Source: JAXMAR01 sp046350295 (GTDB lineage Bacteria > Planctomycetota > Planctomycetia > Gemmatales > Gemmataceae). From it: a stretch of DNA of 12,412 nucleotides. Where the stretch lies: NCBI GenBank assembly GCA_046350295.1, contig JAXMAR010000081.1:1-12412 (forward strand), read 5' to 3'. Below the pieces are notes generated by a model, which made no database searches, was not told the origin of the DNA, and was given only the letters and a program-made list of their open reading frames with translations. Both the position numbers and the translations under genes were made by a program. This document shows positions 5,817-12,412 of the stretch, one piece after another (positions within the stretch are counted from its first letter, which is position 1; the number at the start of each line of letters is the position of its first letter).

Positions 5817-7331
5817 ATGAATCGACGCATCCTACTTCAGGTGGCGGGGCCGGCGGTGCTGATCGGGCTGCTCTTGTTCGGCGTGTGCCTGTTCGCCGCC
5901 TGGCAGGTGAACCGGTTGCAGGCGGAGCTAACGCAGATCCTCTCGTCCAACGTCGCGAGCATGCAGGCGGCGCAGCATCTGGAGACGAGCGTGCGCCAGC
6001 TGCGCTTTCACAGCTTTCTTTACGCGCTCCAGCCCGATCCCGTGCTGCTGCGGGAGATCGAGCGCGACCAGGAGGCGGTCGAGGAATGGATGGACCGGGC
6101 CGACGAGGTGGCGAACACCGTGGAGGAGAAAACGGCGGTGGCGAGTATCCGCAAGGGCTACGCGGCGTTTCAGAAGGACATGGCGAAGCTGCGGCTGGAT
6201 GTGGGGCTCGGCGGGCCGCGCGTCGATCTGGTGCGCAGCGCCGTGCTGCACCCGATCCAGCAGGTGGTCGAGCCTTGCCGCGAGTATGCCCGGATCAACG
6301 AGGAGATGATGAACGAGGCGGCGCGCGAGAGCGCGCGGCTGAGCCGCTGGCTGGAGGGGGCGATGCTGCTCTTGGGGATCGGCGGCCCGATCAGCGGCCT
6401 GCTGTCGGGATTCGGCATCGCGCGCGGCCTGAGCCGGTCGCTGTACCGGCTGAGCGTGAGCGTGCGCGACATGGCCCAGAGCCTGGAGACCGACGTGGCG
6501 GCGGTGCGGCTGACGCCGGACGGCGACCTGGGGCAGCTCGAGAACCAGCTGCACCACGTGGTCGAGCGGGTGGCGGAAGTGACCCAGCAGCTCAGGCGCC
6601 AGGAGCAGGAGATCCTGCGGGCGCAGCAGCTCTCGGCGGTCGGGCAGCTGGCGGCCAGCGTTGCGCATGAGGTGCGCAATCCCCTCACGTCGATCAAGAT
6701 GCTGGTGGAGGCGGCGCTGCGCGAGCAGAAGCCGCGGCCGTTCACGCAGGAGAACCTGCGGGTGATTCATGGGGAGATTTTGAAGCTGGAGCAGACGGTG
6801 CAGGAGTTCCTGGACTTCGCCCGGCCGCCCGCGCCGCGGAAGGGGGTTTGCGACCTGCGCGAGATCGCCCAGCGGGCGAGCGACCTGATCAAGGCGCGGG
6901 CGCGGCAGCAGCGCGTGGAGGTGGAGGTGGAGACGCCGGAGGCGCCGGTGGAGGTGGAAGTGGACGGGGGACAGCTAACGTCGGTGCTGGTGAACCTGCT
7001 GATCAACGCGCTGGACGCCATGCCGAACGGCGGTCGGCTGAGTGTCTCATTGCAGAGGACGGGCGAGGAGTCGCAATTCCAGGTGCGTGATACGGGGATA
7101 GGCATTGAAGCCAAGATGCTGGAGCGGCTGTTCACGCCGTTTGTCAGCACGAAGGAGACGGGGAGCGGGCTGGGGCTGTCGATCAGCCGGCGCATCGTCG
7201 AGGATCACGGCGGGACGTTGAGTGGCGGCAACCACGCGGAAGGAGGAGCGTGTTTCACGTTGACGTTGCCGTGCCGGGCGTCAACAGGTAGCCGAAGTCG
7301 TGAGACTTCGGATGTTCGGATGGTACCCTAA
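5817..7331 (+). CDS. Membrane sensor histidine kinase, NtrB/ZraS-like
   Basis: The 504-residue product has transmembrane segment 1 (about 7-28), an extracytoplasmic alpha-helical sensor region (about 30-178), transmembrane segment 2 (about 179-205), a HAMP-like linker (about 206-255), then the kinase core. The H-box VAHEVRNPLTS carries the phosphorylated His284. The ATPase domain has the N-box with Asn393 and Asn397, G1 DTGIG (425-429), an F-box FTPF (439-442) and G2 GSGLGL (449-454). This is a complete HisKA plus HATPase_c kinase of the class that pairs with sigma-54 activators, and the next gene 45 bp on is exactly such a regulator. The ATG at 5817 leads straight into the first membrane helix; no ribosome site is visible. 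The last 14 residues, from Gly491, are encoded by an inserted palindromic repeat that also supplies the stop. The stimulus cannot be read from the sequence. Confidence 0.93.
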   Translation: MNRRILLQVAGPAVLIGLLLFGVCLFAAWQVNRLQAELTQILSSNVASMQAAQHLETSVRQLRFHSFLYALQPDPVLLREIERDQEAVEEWMDRADEVANTVEEKTAVASIRKGYAAFQKDMAKLRLDVGLGGPRVDLVRSAVLHPIQQVVEPCREYARINEEMMNEAARESARLSRWLEGAMLLLGIGGPISGLLSGFGIARGLSRSLYRLSVSVRDMAQSLETDVAAVRLTPDGDLGQLENQLHHVVERVAEVTQQLRRQEQEILRAQQLSAVGQLAASVAHEVRNPLTSIKMLVEAALREQKPRPFTQENLRVIHGEILKLEQTVQEFLDFARPPAPRKGVCDLREIAQRASDLIKARARQQRVEVEVETPEAPVEVEVDGGQLTSVLVNLLINALDAMPNGGRLSVSLQRTGEESQFQVRDTGIGIEAKMLERLFTPFVSTKETGSGLGLSISRRIVEDHGGTLSGGNHAEGGACFTLTLPCRASTGSRSRETSDVRMVP

Positions 7332-7351
7332 AGTCTCACGACTTCAGCTTC
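7288..7351 (+). repeat. REPIN-like doublet: two inverted 24-bp palindromic units
   Basis: Unit 1 (7288-7311, plus) is GTAG, stem CCGAAGTC, loop GTGA, stem GACTTCGG, perfectly paired. Unit 2 (7351-7328, minus) matches it at 20 of 24 positions, starting GAAG instead of GTAG and with a weaker stem. A perfect 15-bp inverted repeat (7294-7308 with 7331-7345) therefore allows one large hairpin or two small ones. Two inverted REPs with GTAG heads separated by a short spacer match the REPIN arrangement. The element overlaps the kinase 3' end and most of the gap to the regulator gene. Confidence 0.6.
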
Positions 7352-7376
7352 GTGAGGAAGGGTAGGGGAAAGACGC

Positions 7377-8801
7377 ATGCCGATCCTGCTCGTGATCGAC
7401 GACGAGGAAAGCGTCCGCTATTCGTTCCGCTACGTCTTCGAGGAGGACGTGGAGGTGCTGACGGCGGCGACGGCGGCGGAGGGCCTGCGCCTGTTCGAGG
7501 CGCAGAAGCCGGACGTGGTCGTCCTGGATTTGCAGCTTCCCGATCAAAGCGGCATGACGGTTTTCCAGGAGGTGCGGCGGCAGGACCCGAAGCGGCCGGT
7601 CGTCTTCATCACCGCGCACGGGACGACGGACACGGCGATCGAGGCGATGAAGCAGGGGGCGTTCGACTACCTGGTCAAGCCGGTGGCGCTGGACCGGCTC
7701 AGCCAGATCCTGGGGCGGGCTTTCGAGGCGGCGCGGCTCATGCAAGCGCCGGCGCTCTTGAGTGTGGAGGAGGAGGGGGACCGGATCCTGGGGCGCTCGG
7801 CCGTCGTGCAGGAGATGTGCAAGACGATCGGCCGGATCGCGCCACAGGAAGTGAACGTGCTCATCCTCGGAGAGAGCGGCACGGGGAAAGAGCTGGTGGC
7901 GCGTGCCCTCTATCAGCACAGCCGGCGGGCCGCGAAGCCGTTCCTGGCGATCAACTGCGCGGCGATCCCGGAGACGCTGCTGGAGAGCGAGCTGTTCGGG
8001 CATGAGCAGGGGGCGTTCACGGGGGCGGTGCGGCGCCGCATCGGCAAATTCGAGCAGTGCGACGGCGGCACGCTCCTTTTGGACGAGATCGGCGACATGG
8101 CGCCGGCGCTGCAAGCGAAGATGCTGCGGCTCTTGCAAGAGCAGGAGTTCGAGCGCGTCGGCGGCAACGAGACGCTGAAGACGAACGTGCGCGTTCTGAC
8201 CGCGACGACTCAGGACCTGGAAGCGCTCGTCGTGCAGGGGCGGTTTCGAAAGGACCTCTATTACCGTCTGCGCGGCGTGACGGTCCGGGTCCCGCCGTTG
8301 CGCGAGCGGGCCGGGGACGTCGCCGAGCTGGCGCATTCGTATCTGTTCCGCTTCAACCGGGAACTGGGGACGGACTATCGGGCGCTCGACCCGGAGATCG
8401 TGAAGCTCTTCGAGCAACACCCGTGGCCGGGGAACGTGCGCGAGCTGCAATCGACGCTGCGTCAGGCGATGCTGCAGGGGGCGGGGCACATTCTTTTGCC
8501 GGAGTTTCTGCCGGCGGAACTCCGCCCGGCGCCTGGCGACGCGTCGAGCGCCGAGGAGGCGCGGGCAGGCGAGACGATCGCCGCGCTCGTCGACTCCCTT
8601 CTGGCGGCGGGGGCCGGCGATGTGCACGCGCGCTGTGTGGAGGCGGTGGAGAGGGTACTCCGTCCCGCCGTCTTTAAGCTGACGAACGGCCATCAGGCTC
8701 AGGCGGCGGCGCTTCTGGGTTTGAGCCGCGGCACGCTGCGGCAGCGGCTGCGCAGCCTGGGGTTTTCCATCGACAAGGTGTTTCACGAGGAGGAGAGTTG
8801 A
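7377..8801 (+). CDS. NtrC-family sigma-54-dependent response regulator
   Basis: The 474-residue product has three standard domains. The receiver (1-115) carries the acidic pair Asp8/Asp9, phosphoacceptor Asp51, Thr79 and Lys101. The AAA+ activator domain (about 137-370) has Walker A GESGTGKE (165-172), the sigma-54 contact loop GAFTGA (212-217) and Walker B LLLDEIGD (233-240). A Fis-type helix-turn-helix near the C-terminus (about 438-465, QAAALLGLSRGTLRQRL) binds enhancer DNA. Once phosphorylated by the upstream kinase it should hydrolyse ATP to open sigma-54 promoters. AGGGGA (7364-7369) lies 7 bases before ATG 7377. The pair is almost certainly cotranscribed, with the repeat hairpin between them perhaps tuning their ratio. 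Targets are not evident; none of the adjacent genes shows a clear -24/-12 promoter. A convergent terminator follows the stop. Confidence 0.96.
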   Translation: MPILLVIDDEESVRYSFRYVFEEDVEVLTAATAAEGLRLFEAQKPDVVVLDLQLPDQSGMTVFQEVRRQDPKRPVVFITAHGTTDTAIEAMKQGAFDYLVKPVALDRLSQILGRAFEAARLMQAPALLSVEEEGDRILGRSAVVQEMCKTIGRIAPQEVNVLILGESGTGKELVARALYQHSRRAAKPFLAINCAAIPETLLESELFGHEQGAFTGAVRRRIGKFEQCDGGTLLLDEIGDMAPALQAKMLRLLQEQEFERVGGNETLKTNVRVLTATTQDLEALVVQGRFRKDLYYRLRGVTVRVPPLRERAGDVAELAHSYLFRFNRELGTDYRALDPEIVKLFEQHPWPGNVRELQSTLRQAMLQGAGHILLPEFLPAELRPAPGDASSAEEARAGETIAALVDSLLAAGAGDVHARCVEAVERVLRPAVFKLTNGHQAQAAALLGLSRGTLRQRLRSLGFSIDKVFHEEES

Positions 8802-8810
8802 CGAGCCTGG

Positions 8811-8860
8811 CCGTCAAACGAAAGACGCCGGCTTTTCCCGGCGTCTTCGCGTCTTGACGG
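8811..8860. terminator. Bidirectional terminator between convergent genes
   Basis: A perfect 10-bp stem AAGACGCCGG (8822-8831) with CCGGCGTCTT (8838-8847) closes a CTTTTC loop. An outer 7-bp pairing, CCGTCAA (8811-8817) with TTGACGG (8854-8860), extends it. It fills the gap between the regulator stop (8801) and the stop of the minus-strand gene (8875). No long T-run is present, but position and stability argue for termination of both transcripts. Confidence 0.75.
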
Positions 8861-8874
8861 TTCGAGACCGTGCC

Positions 8875-9603
8875 TCATTTCGGCAAGGACTTTTCCGGGA
8901 GCGATTTCTCCCGGATGACGCCGGCGCCGCTCACGCCGAAGTTGACCACGGACGATTCGCCGGCGCGAACGGTGATCGTGCGGATCTGCGTCGTGGGGGC
9001 GCCGTCGTCCATCCAGGCGGCGCGGATCTCATACTGGTACGGACGGTCGGGATAGATCTGCTCGACCGTGAACCAGCGCGTGCGGCCAGCCTGGGTCGAC
9101 TGGCGGCCGTTGATCCAGACCTGGGCGTCGGCGACCGGGACATGGACCTCGATGTCGAGCCGGCCGTTGGCGGGAACGCCGGGATCGGCCGGGGCCGAGT
9201 AGGCGGGCGCGGAATAGCCGGCGTCATAGTAGGAGTAAGACGGGGCGCTGCCGTAGTAGCCGTAGTCGTAGTAGCCGCCGGGATAGCCCCACCCACCCAG
9301 GCCGTAACCGAGGGCGGTTCCGAGGCCGACGCCCCACCAGAAGTTGTTGTGATTGTGGTTGTAGCCATAGCCATAGCCCGGGTGAACGCCGCCAACGTGG
9401 GCCGGTCCGGGGCCGACGTGGGCCGCGCCGACGCGTGGAGCGCCGCCACCGCTGATTCGAGCGGCGCCGCCGCCACCGCTGATTCGAGCCCCACCGCCGC
9501 CGCCGCCACCGCGCCCGCCACCGCCGCGCTGGGCCTGCGCCATCTCGGCATTCCAGAAGAACAGGGCGCCTAGAGCGAGAGCGGGAAGGATGATCTTTCG
9601 CAT
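8875..9603 (-). CDS. Secreted Gly/Tyr-rich protein with TIGR03000 domain
   Basis: The 242-residue product has a Sec signal peptide (1 to about 24, ending AQAQ), a glycine-rich stretch (27-75) with a repeated RISGGG unit, a Tyr/Gly-rich region with a YNHNHNN cluster (about 77-135), then a TIGR03000 domain (about 148-224). That domain shows the family signs: DAQVWINGR, a TRWFTV strand, YPDRPYQYEIRA and a closing RAGESSVVNF. TIGR03000 is found mainly in planctomycetes and has no established function; it looks like a small extracellular beta-sandwich. The start at 9603 has GAGGAG 8 bases upstream and leads straight into the signal; a longer frame exists but lacks these. Glycine/tyrosine-rich tracts suggest an envelope or surface protein. 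It is a paralogue of the next gene upstream but has its own ribosome site and follows a terminator. Confidence 0.88.
   Translation of the reverse strand: MRKIILPALALGALFFWNAEMAQAQRGGGGRGGGGGGGARISGGGGAARISGGGAPRVGAAHVGPGPAHVGGVHPGYGYGYNHNHNNFWWGVGLGTALGYGLGGWGYPGGYYDYGYYGSAPSYSYYDAGYSAPAYSAPADPGVPANGRLDIEVHVPVADAQVWINGRQSTQAGRTRWFTVEQIYPDRPYQYEIRAAWMDDGAPTTQIRTITVRAGESSVVNFGVSGAGVIREKSLPEKSLPK
9441..9489. repeat. Internal 22-bp direct repeat in the glycine-rich coding region
   Basis: A 22-bp unit at 9441-9462 recurs identically at 9468-9489. It encodes the duplicated RISGGG segment and probably arose by slippage in the GC-rich tract. Confidence 0.6.
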
Positions 9604-9700
9604 GGTTGTCTCTCCTCGTCGAAGTGTCCCATCATTCAGTATGGCGAGCGGGGCGCCGGTCTGCAAACGGATTTGCACGGCGGCGCCGGAAAGGCGCACG

Positions 9701-9735
9701 AAAAAGACCCGCGGACGACGGCCGCGGGCCCTTTT
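9701..9735. terminator. Intrinsic terminator after the second TIGR03000 gene
   Basis: CCCGCGG (9708-9714) pairs with CCGCGGG (9722-9728) around a 7-nt loop. On the minus strand a TTTTT run (9705-9701) follows after two bases, the classic rho-independent form. On the plus strand TTTT lies at 9732-9735, so it may work both ways. It ends the transcript of the gene at 9756-10679 before the next gene starts. Confidence 0.75.
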
Positions 9736-9755
9736 CCGGTTGGACGGGTCAAACG

Positions 9756-10679
9756 CTAGTCGCGTGGGGGCACTGGGGTAGCCGGCGGCGTTGTAGCGCG
9801 AGGCGGGATGTCGCCGGGCGTGCGAGTTCCCGAGGGCAGACCGGTCGCCGGCGGCGTGTCAACCCTGGGCGTGGCGCCCGGCGTTGTACCGGGGACGCGG
9901 TCACGCTCGCGGATATCCCGGTCCCGATCGCGGTCCCGATCGCGGTCCCGAATGTCTCGGTCCCGAATGTCTCGGTCCCGATCGCGGATGTCGGCGCCTT
10001 CCCCGGTGGCGCCGCTATTGAAGACAACCTGGGCGGTTTCGCCGGCCCGGGCGGCGACGCTCCGCGTCATCGACATCGGTCGGCCGTCCTGCGTCCATTC
10101 CGCGTGGACTTCATAGCGGTAGGGCCGGTCGGGGTAGATCTCATTCACGGTGAAGTAGCGTGTCGTGCCGGTTCGCGCGGAGCGCTGGCCATTGACCCAG
10201 ACCTTGGCATTGGCATCGGGCACGCGGACTTCGATCTGTAGGCTGGCGCTCGGCGCACCGGCGCCGCCGACCATCGGGCCGCTGTCGGAGTAGTATGGGG
10301 CCGGGCCATAGGAGGACGGCGAGGCGTCGTAGTAGTACGAGCTGTAGCCCGGGCCATAGCCGCTGTAATAACCGTCGCCGTAGTAGCCGTCGCCATAACC
10401 GTAGCCTCCGCCGTAGAGGCCCCAGTTACGGCCGCCGACGCCCCAGCCGTCCCAGCCCCTGCCGTAGTAGCCGCCCCGGCCATAGCCATTCCAGCCCGGA
10501 CTGTAATAGCCGCCGTTGCCGTAGCTGAAGCCAAGGCCGCCGGGCGTCCAGACGGAAAAGCCGCCGCCGCGGCCACCACCCCAGCCACCTCGACGTTGCG
10601 CGTCCGCGCTGTAAGGCGAGCAGAGCAGCAGCGCGGCCGATGCGAGGAGGGCGCCCATGCCAAGCATTGTCTTGCGCAT
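9756..10679 (-). CDS. Secreted TIGR03000 protein with Arg-Asp repeat and Pro/Thr tail
   Basis: The 307-residue product has a Sec signal peptide (1 to about 28, ending ADAQ), a Gly/Tyr/Trp-rich region (29-135), a TIGR03000 domain (about 146-222: NAKVWVNGQ, TRYFTV, YPDRPYRYEVHAEW, RAGETAQVVF), then a run of Arg-Asp dipeptides (231-261) and a Pro/Thr-rich tail (262-307). AGGAG ends 8 bases before ATG 10679. It shares domain order with its downstream neighbour but adds the charged repeat and tail, so the pair looks like a diverged tandem duplication. The tail is typical of flexible, wall-associated linkers. TIGR03000 has no proven function; an envelope or matrix role is inferred from the signal and composition. 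Separate terminators suggest independent transcription of the two paralogues. Confidence 0.88.
   Translation of the reverse strand: MRKTMLGMGALLASAALLLCSPYSADAQRRGGWGGGRGGGFSVWTPGGLGFSYGNGGYYSPGWNGYGRGGYYGRGWDGWGVGGRNWGLYGGGYGYGDGYYGDGYYSGYGPGYSSYYYDASPSSYGPAPYYSDSGPMVGGAGAPSASLQIEVRVPDANAKVWVNGQRSARTGTTRYFTVNEIYPDRPYRYEVHAEWTQDGRPMSMTRSVAARAGETAQVVFNSGATGEGADIRDRDRDIRDRDIRDRDRDRDRDRDIRERDRVPGTTPGATPRVDTPPATGLPSGTRTPGDIPPRATTPPATPVPPRD
9897..9989 (-). repeat. Coding microrepeat giving Arg-Asp-rich segment
   Basis: Near-perfect repeats of CGGTCCCGATCG-like and CGGTCCCGAATGTCT-like units encode RDRD and IRD steps, with a single RE. The repeat is built from variants of a 6-bp Arg-Asp unit and should be prone to length change by slippage. 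Confidence 0.7.
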
Positions 10680-10853
10680 ACCCGAAACTCCTGTTCAAAA
10701 AAACCGGGGCGAAGCACATGAACGCGCCCATGCAGGCTCGTTCGGGCGGGAGTGGGGAAGAAGAGTGCAACGGTCGTGCCGCCGCTCGGGGGCTGAGGCG
10801 GCGCGGTGAGACGACAAGCAAAGGGTCGCGAACCTTCGAGACTTACGTCGAGC

Positions 10854-10892
10854 AAAAAAAAAAAAATGGAAAGACCCTTCCGGGCAGGGTCT
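10854..10892 (-). terminator. Strong rho-independent terminator of the ceramidase-like gene
   Basis: On the minus strand AGACCCT and AGGGTCT (10892-10886 and 10878-10872) form a 7-bp stem with a 7-nt loop. After five bases a run of 13 T follows (10866-10854). It lies 64 bp past the stop of the gene at 10956 and is the clearest intrinsic terminator in the window. Confidence 0.88.
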
Positions 10893-10955
10893 GGAATCCG
10901 GAGGAAAAAGAAGCGCCGCTGCGTGGGCAAAGAGGTGTTCAGCCGCTCGCGGCGC

Positions 10956-12356
10956 TTACTTCAGCTCCGCGAGCATTTCGAGCAGGTTGCGGGTGATGAC
11001 GACGGAAGCGTTTTCTTCGAGGTAGGCGGAGCGCGCCCGCCAGGTCTCGTAGCCGCCGAGCGCGTGCTGCTCCGGGGTCGGCAGGTAGCCGTTGTAGCCG
11101 TTGGCGAGCTCGATGGTGAAGGTGTGCTTGAAGGGGCTCTTGCGTTTGAGCTCGAGTCCGATCTCGACGAAGGTTTCGCACGGCGTGGCGACGATGGCGA
11201 GGTCGCCGATGCGAATGGCTTGCAAGACGCACTTGACCTTGGAAGGATACTTGGCGAGGAGCACGGTCTCGCGGGCGTAGACCTGGGGCAGAGTGGTCAG
11301 CTTGGGGGATTTGGCCAGGATCGCCTCGGCGCGGGCGATGTCCTCCTTGCCGGGCAGGCGGACGCCGAGCTCGATTTCCCGCTGCGTCATCCGGAGAAGG
11401 GCCGCGGCGCGATGGTCGGTTTTCTTCCAGGCACGCTGGACGGTTTCCGCCAGATCGGCGGCGACCAGGCCGATCTTCTCGCCCGGCTTGAGCGTCCCGG
11501 GGGCGGCCTTCCCGTAGTTGATGTTGTTGATGTCGCCGCTCGTGCCGTTGGACAGGATGCCGACGAAGTCCTTGTCGACGTCGAGGGAGGCGCCGATGCG
11601 CTCGGCGAAGGCGCCGAAGTAGTCGGCCGAGAGGGCGGGGAAGCCGCCGACGTAATGCAGGGAGTAATTGGCGAGGAGAGCGCGTGCCTTGCCGTCCGGG
11701 GAAACCAGGGAGAGGAATGAGGCGTCGGGGTCGGTGGGCCCGGCGGGCTCGAGCAGGGCGGGGTTGAGGTAGCCGGGATTCATCTTCACCTTGTCGCGCA
11801 CGGCGCCGAAGGGATCGGCCTGAGGCTCCTTCATTTTCCAGCGACGATTGAAGACCTGGCGTTCATTCTTGCCGACGCCCCAGCCGATTCTGGCCGCCGC
11901 GAGATTGGCCTGGGCCCTTTCGATACCCTTGGCGATCCGCCCGGGGAGGTATTTGACGTAATCCGGATCGGGGTCGCTCTGGAAGACGCCGGCCACCGTT
12001 GCGGCGGAGTGGGTGTGGGTGGCGGAGATGAGGATTCGCTCGGGCGGGATGCCGGTGGCCTTGTGGGCGAGGCGCTTGGCTTCGTCCGTGATCTCGCGCG
12101 GGATCATGCAGCTATCGCAGACGGCGAAAGCGATCCTGGTCGTTCCGTCGTCGAGGACGAGGCAGCGTGCGTGGAGGCGGTCGTGGGCCTCCTTGGCGAA
12201 GTGATCCTGCATGCCGCCGTTGACGGAAACGGGAAACTTGACCGGAGTGATGTCCTGGGCATACGCGCCGGCACGGAAGCCCTTGTCCTGGGCGGGAGCG
12301 GTCGAGGCCAGGACGACGCCAAGGGCGGCGGCGAGGAGGATGGCGCGGCGAAACAT
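10956..12356 (-). CDS. Neutral/alkaline ceramidase-like hydrolase, exported, short form
   Basis: The 466-residue product starts with a Sec signal peptide (1 to about 22, ending APAQ). The body matches the N-terminal catalytic domain of neutral/alkaline ceramidases, zinc enzymes that cleave the amide bond of ceramide. Visible marks are DITP (35-38), an early NGG (46-48), the zinc motif SATHTHSA (111-118, His114/His116), LHYVGG with His234, the nucleophile-region block SNGTSGDINN (269-278) and TPCETF with Glu394. A further possible ligand is Tyr436 in GGYET. Known bacterial ceramidases are longer (about 650-700 residues) and carry a C-terminal beta domain that is missing here. Planctomycetes often have several such short versions, whose substrates are unproven. 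AGGAG sits 5 bases before ATG 12356. It is transcribed alone and ends at a strong terminator. Confidence 0.85.
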   Translation of the reverse strand: MFRRAILLAAALGVVLASTAPAQDKGFRAGAYAQDITPVKFPVSVNGGMQDHFAKEAHDRLHARCLVLDDGTTRIAFAVCDSCMIPREITDEAKRLAHKATGIPPERILISATHTHSAATVAGVFQSDPDPDYVKYLPGRIAKGIERAQANLAAARIGWGVGKNERQVFNRRWKMKEPQADPFGAVRDKVKMNPGYLNPALLEPAGPTDPDASFLSLVSPDGKARALLANYSLHYVGGFPALSADYFGAFAERIGASLDVDKDFVGILSNGTSGDINNINYGKAAPGTLKPGEKIGLVAADLAETVQRAWKKTDHRAAALLRMTQREIELGVRLPGKEDIARAEAILAKSPKLTTLPQVYARETVLLAKYPSKVKCVLQAIRIGDLAIVATPCETFVEIGLELKRKSPFKHTFTIELANGYNGYLPTPEQHALGGYETWRARSAYLEENASVVITRNLLEMLAELK

Positions 12357-12412
12357 CGAGGCTCCTATATCAGCGTGCGGGATTCGGCAGCAAGTAGGCC
12401 CCGCGAGCCGAG

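Noticed and set aside
12394..12412. GTAG followed by GC-rich sequence at the right edge, possibly another REP-like unit
   Set aside because: The window ends before any second stem arm could be seen, so pairing cannot be tested.

Overview
The window looks like part of a chromosome from a high-GC planctomycete, most likely of the Gemmata group. Two glycine/tyrosine-rich secreted proteins carry the TIGR03000 domain, which is essentially a planctomycete family. A secreted di-heme cytochrome, a bacterial ceramidase-like hydrolase and an NtrC-type two-component system fit the same background. The taxonomic call is inferred from protein families, without any marker gene.

Layout, left to right. (1) Bases 1-691 minus: the first 230 codons of a DEAH-type superfamily 2 helicase that runs off the left edge; a possible promoter and a 12-bp perfect palindrome lie just upstream. 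(2) 1017-2465 minus: a membrane-anchored or exported di-heme cytochrome c. (3) 2701-4602 plus, divergent from it: an exported protein with two metallo-beta-lactamase folds, the first lacking most metal ligands. (4) 4676-5461 plus: a lipoprotein alpha/beta hydrolase. (5) A 355-bp gap with a long imperfect hairpin and a duplicated 21-bp element, then (6) 5817-7331 and 7377-8801 plus: a membrane histidine kinase and its sigma-54-dependent response regulator. (7) A bidirectional terminator, then two minus-strand TIGR03000 proteins (8875-9603 and 9756-10679), each separately terminated. (8) 10956-12356 minus: a short ceramidase-like hydrolase followed by a strong rho-independent terminator.

The most interesting layer is non-coding. 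A 64-bp inverted doublet of 24-bp palindromes, one headed by GTAG, straddles the 3' end of the kinase gene and encodes its last 14 residues. A different palindrome with the same GTAG plus 8-bp stem plus 4-nt loop plan overlaps the stop codon of the cytochrome gene, and a 10-bp stem with a GCAA loop follows the metallo-beta-lactamase-fold gene. This is the architecture of REP/REPIN elements mobilised by RAYT transposases in other bacteria. No RAYT gene lies in the window, so the assignment rests on structure alone.

The genes do not form one obvious pathway. The kinase and regulator clearly work together. The others look like independent cell-envelope or housekeeping functions, and the left edge may be the start of a nucleic-acid-processing or defence locus. 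I saw no tRNA, rRNA, CRISPR array, transposase or integrase.
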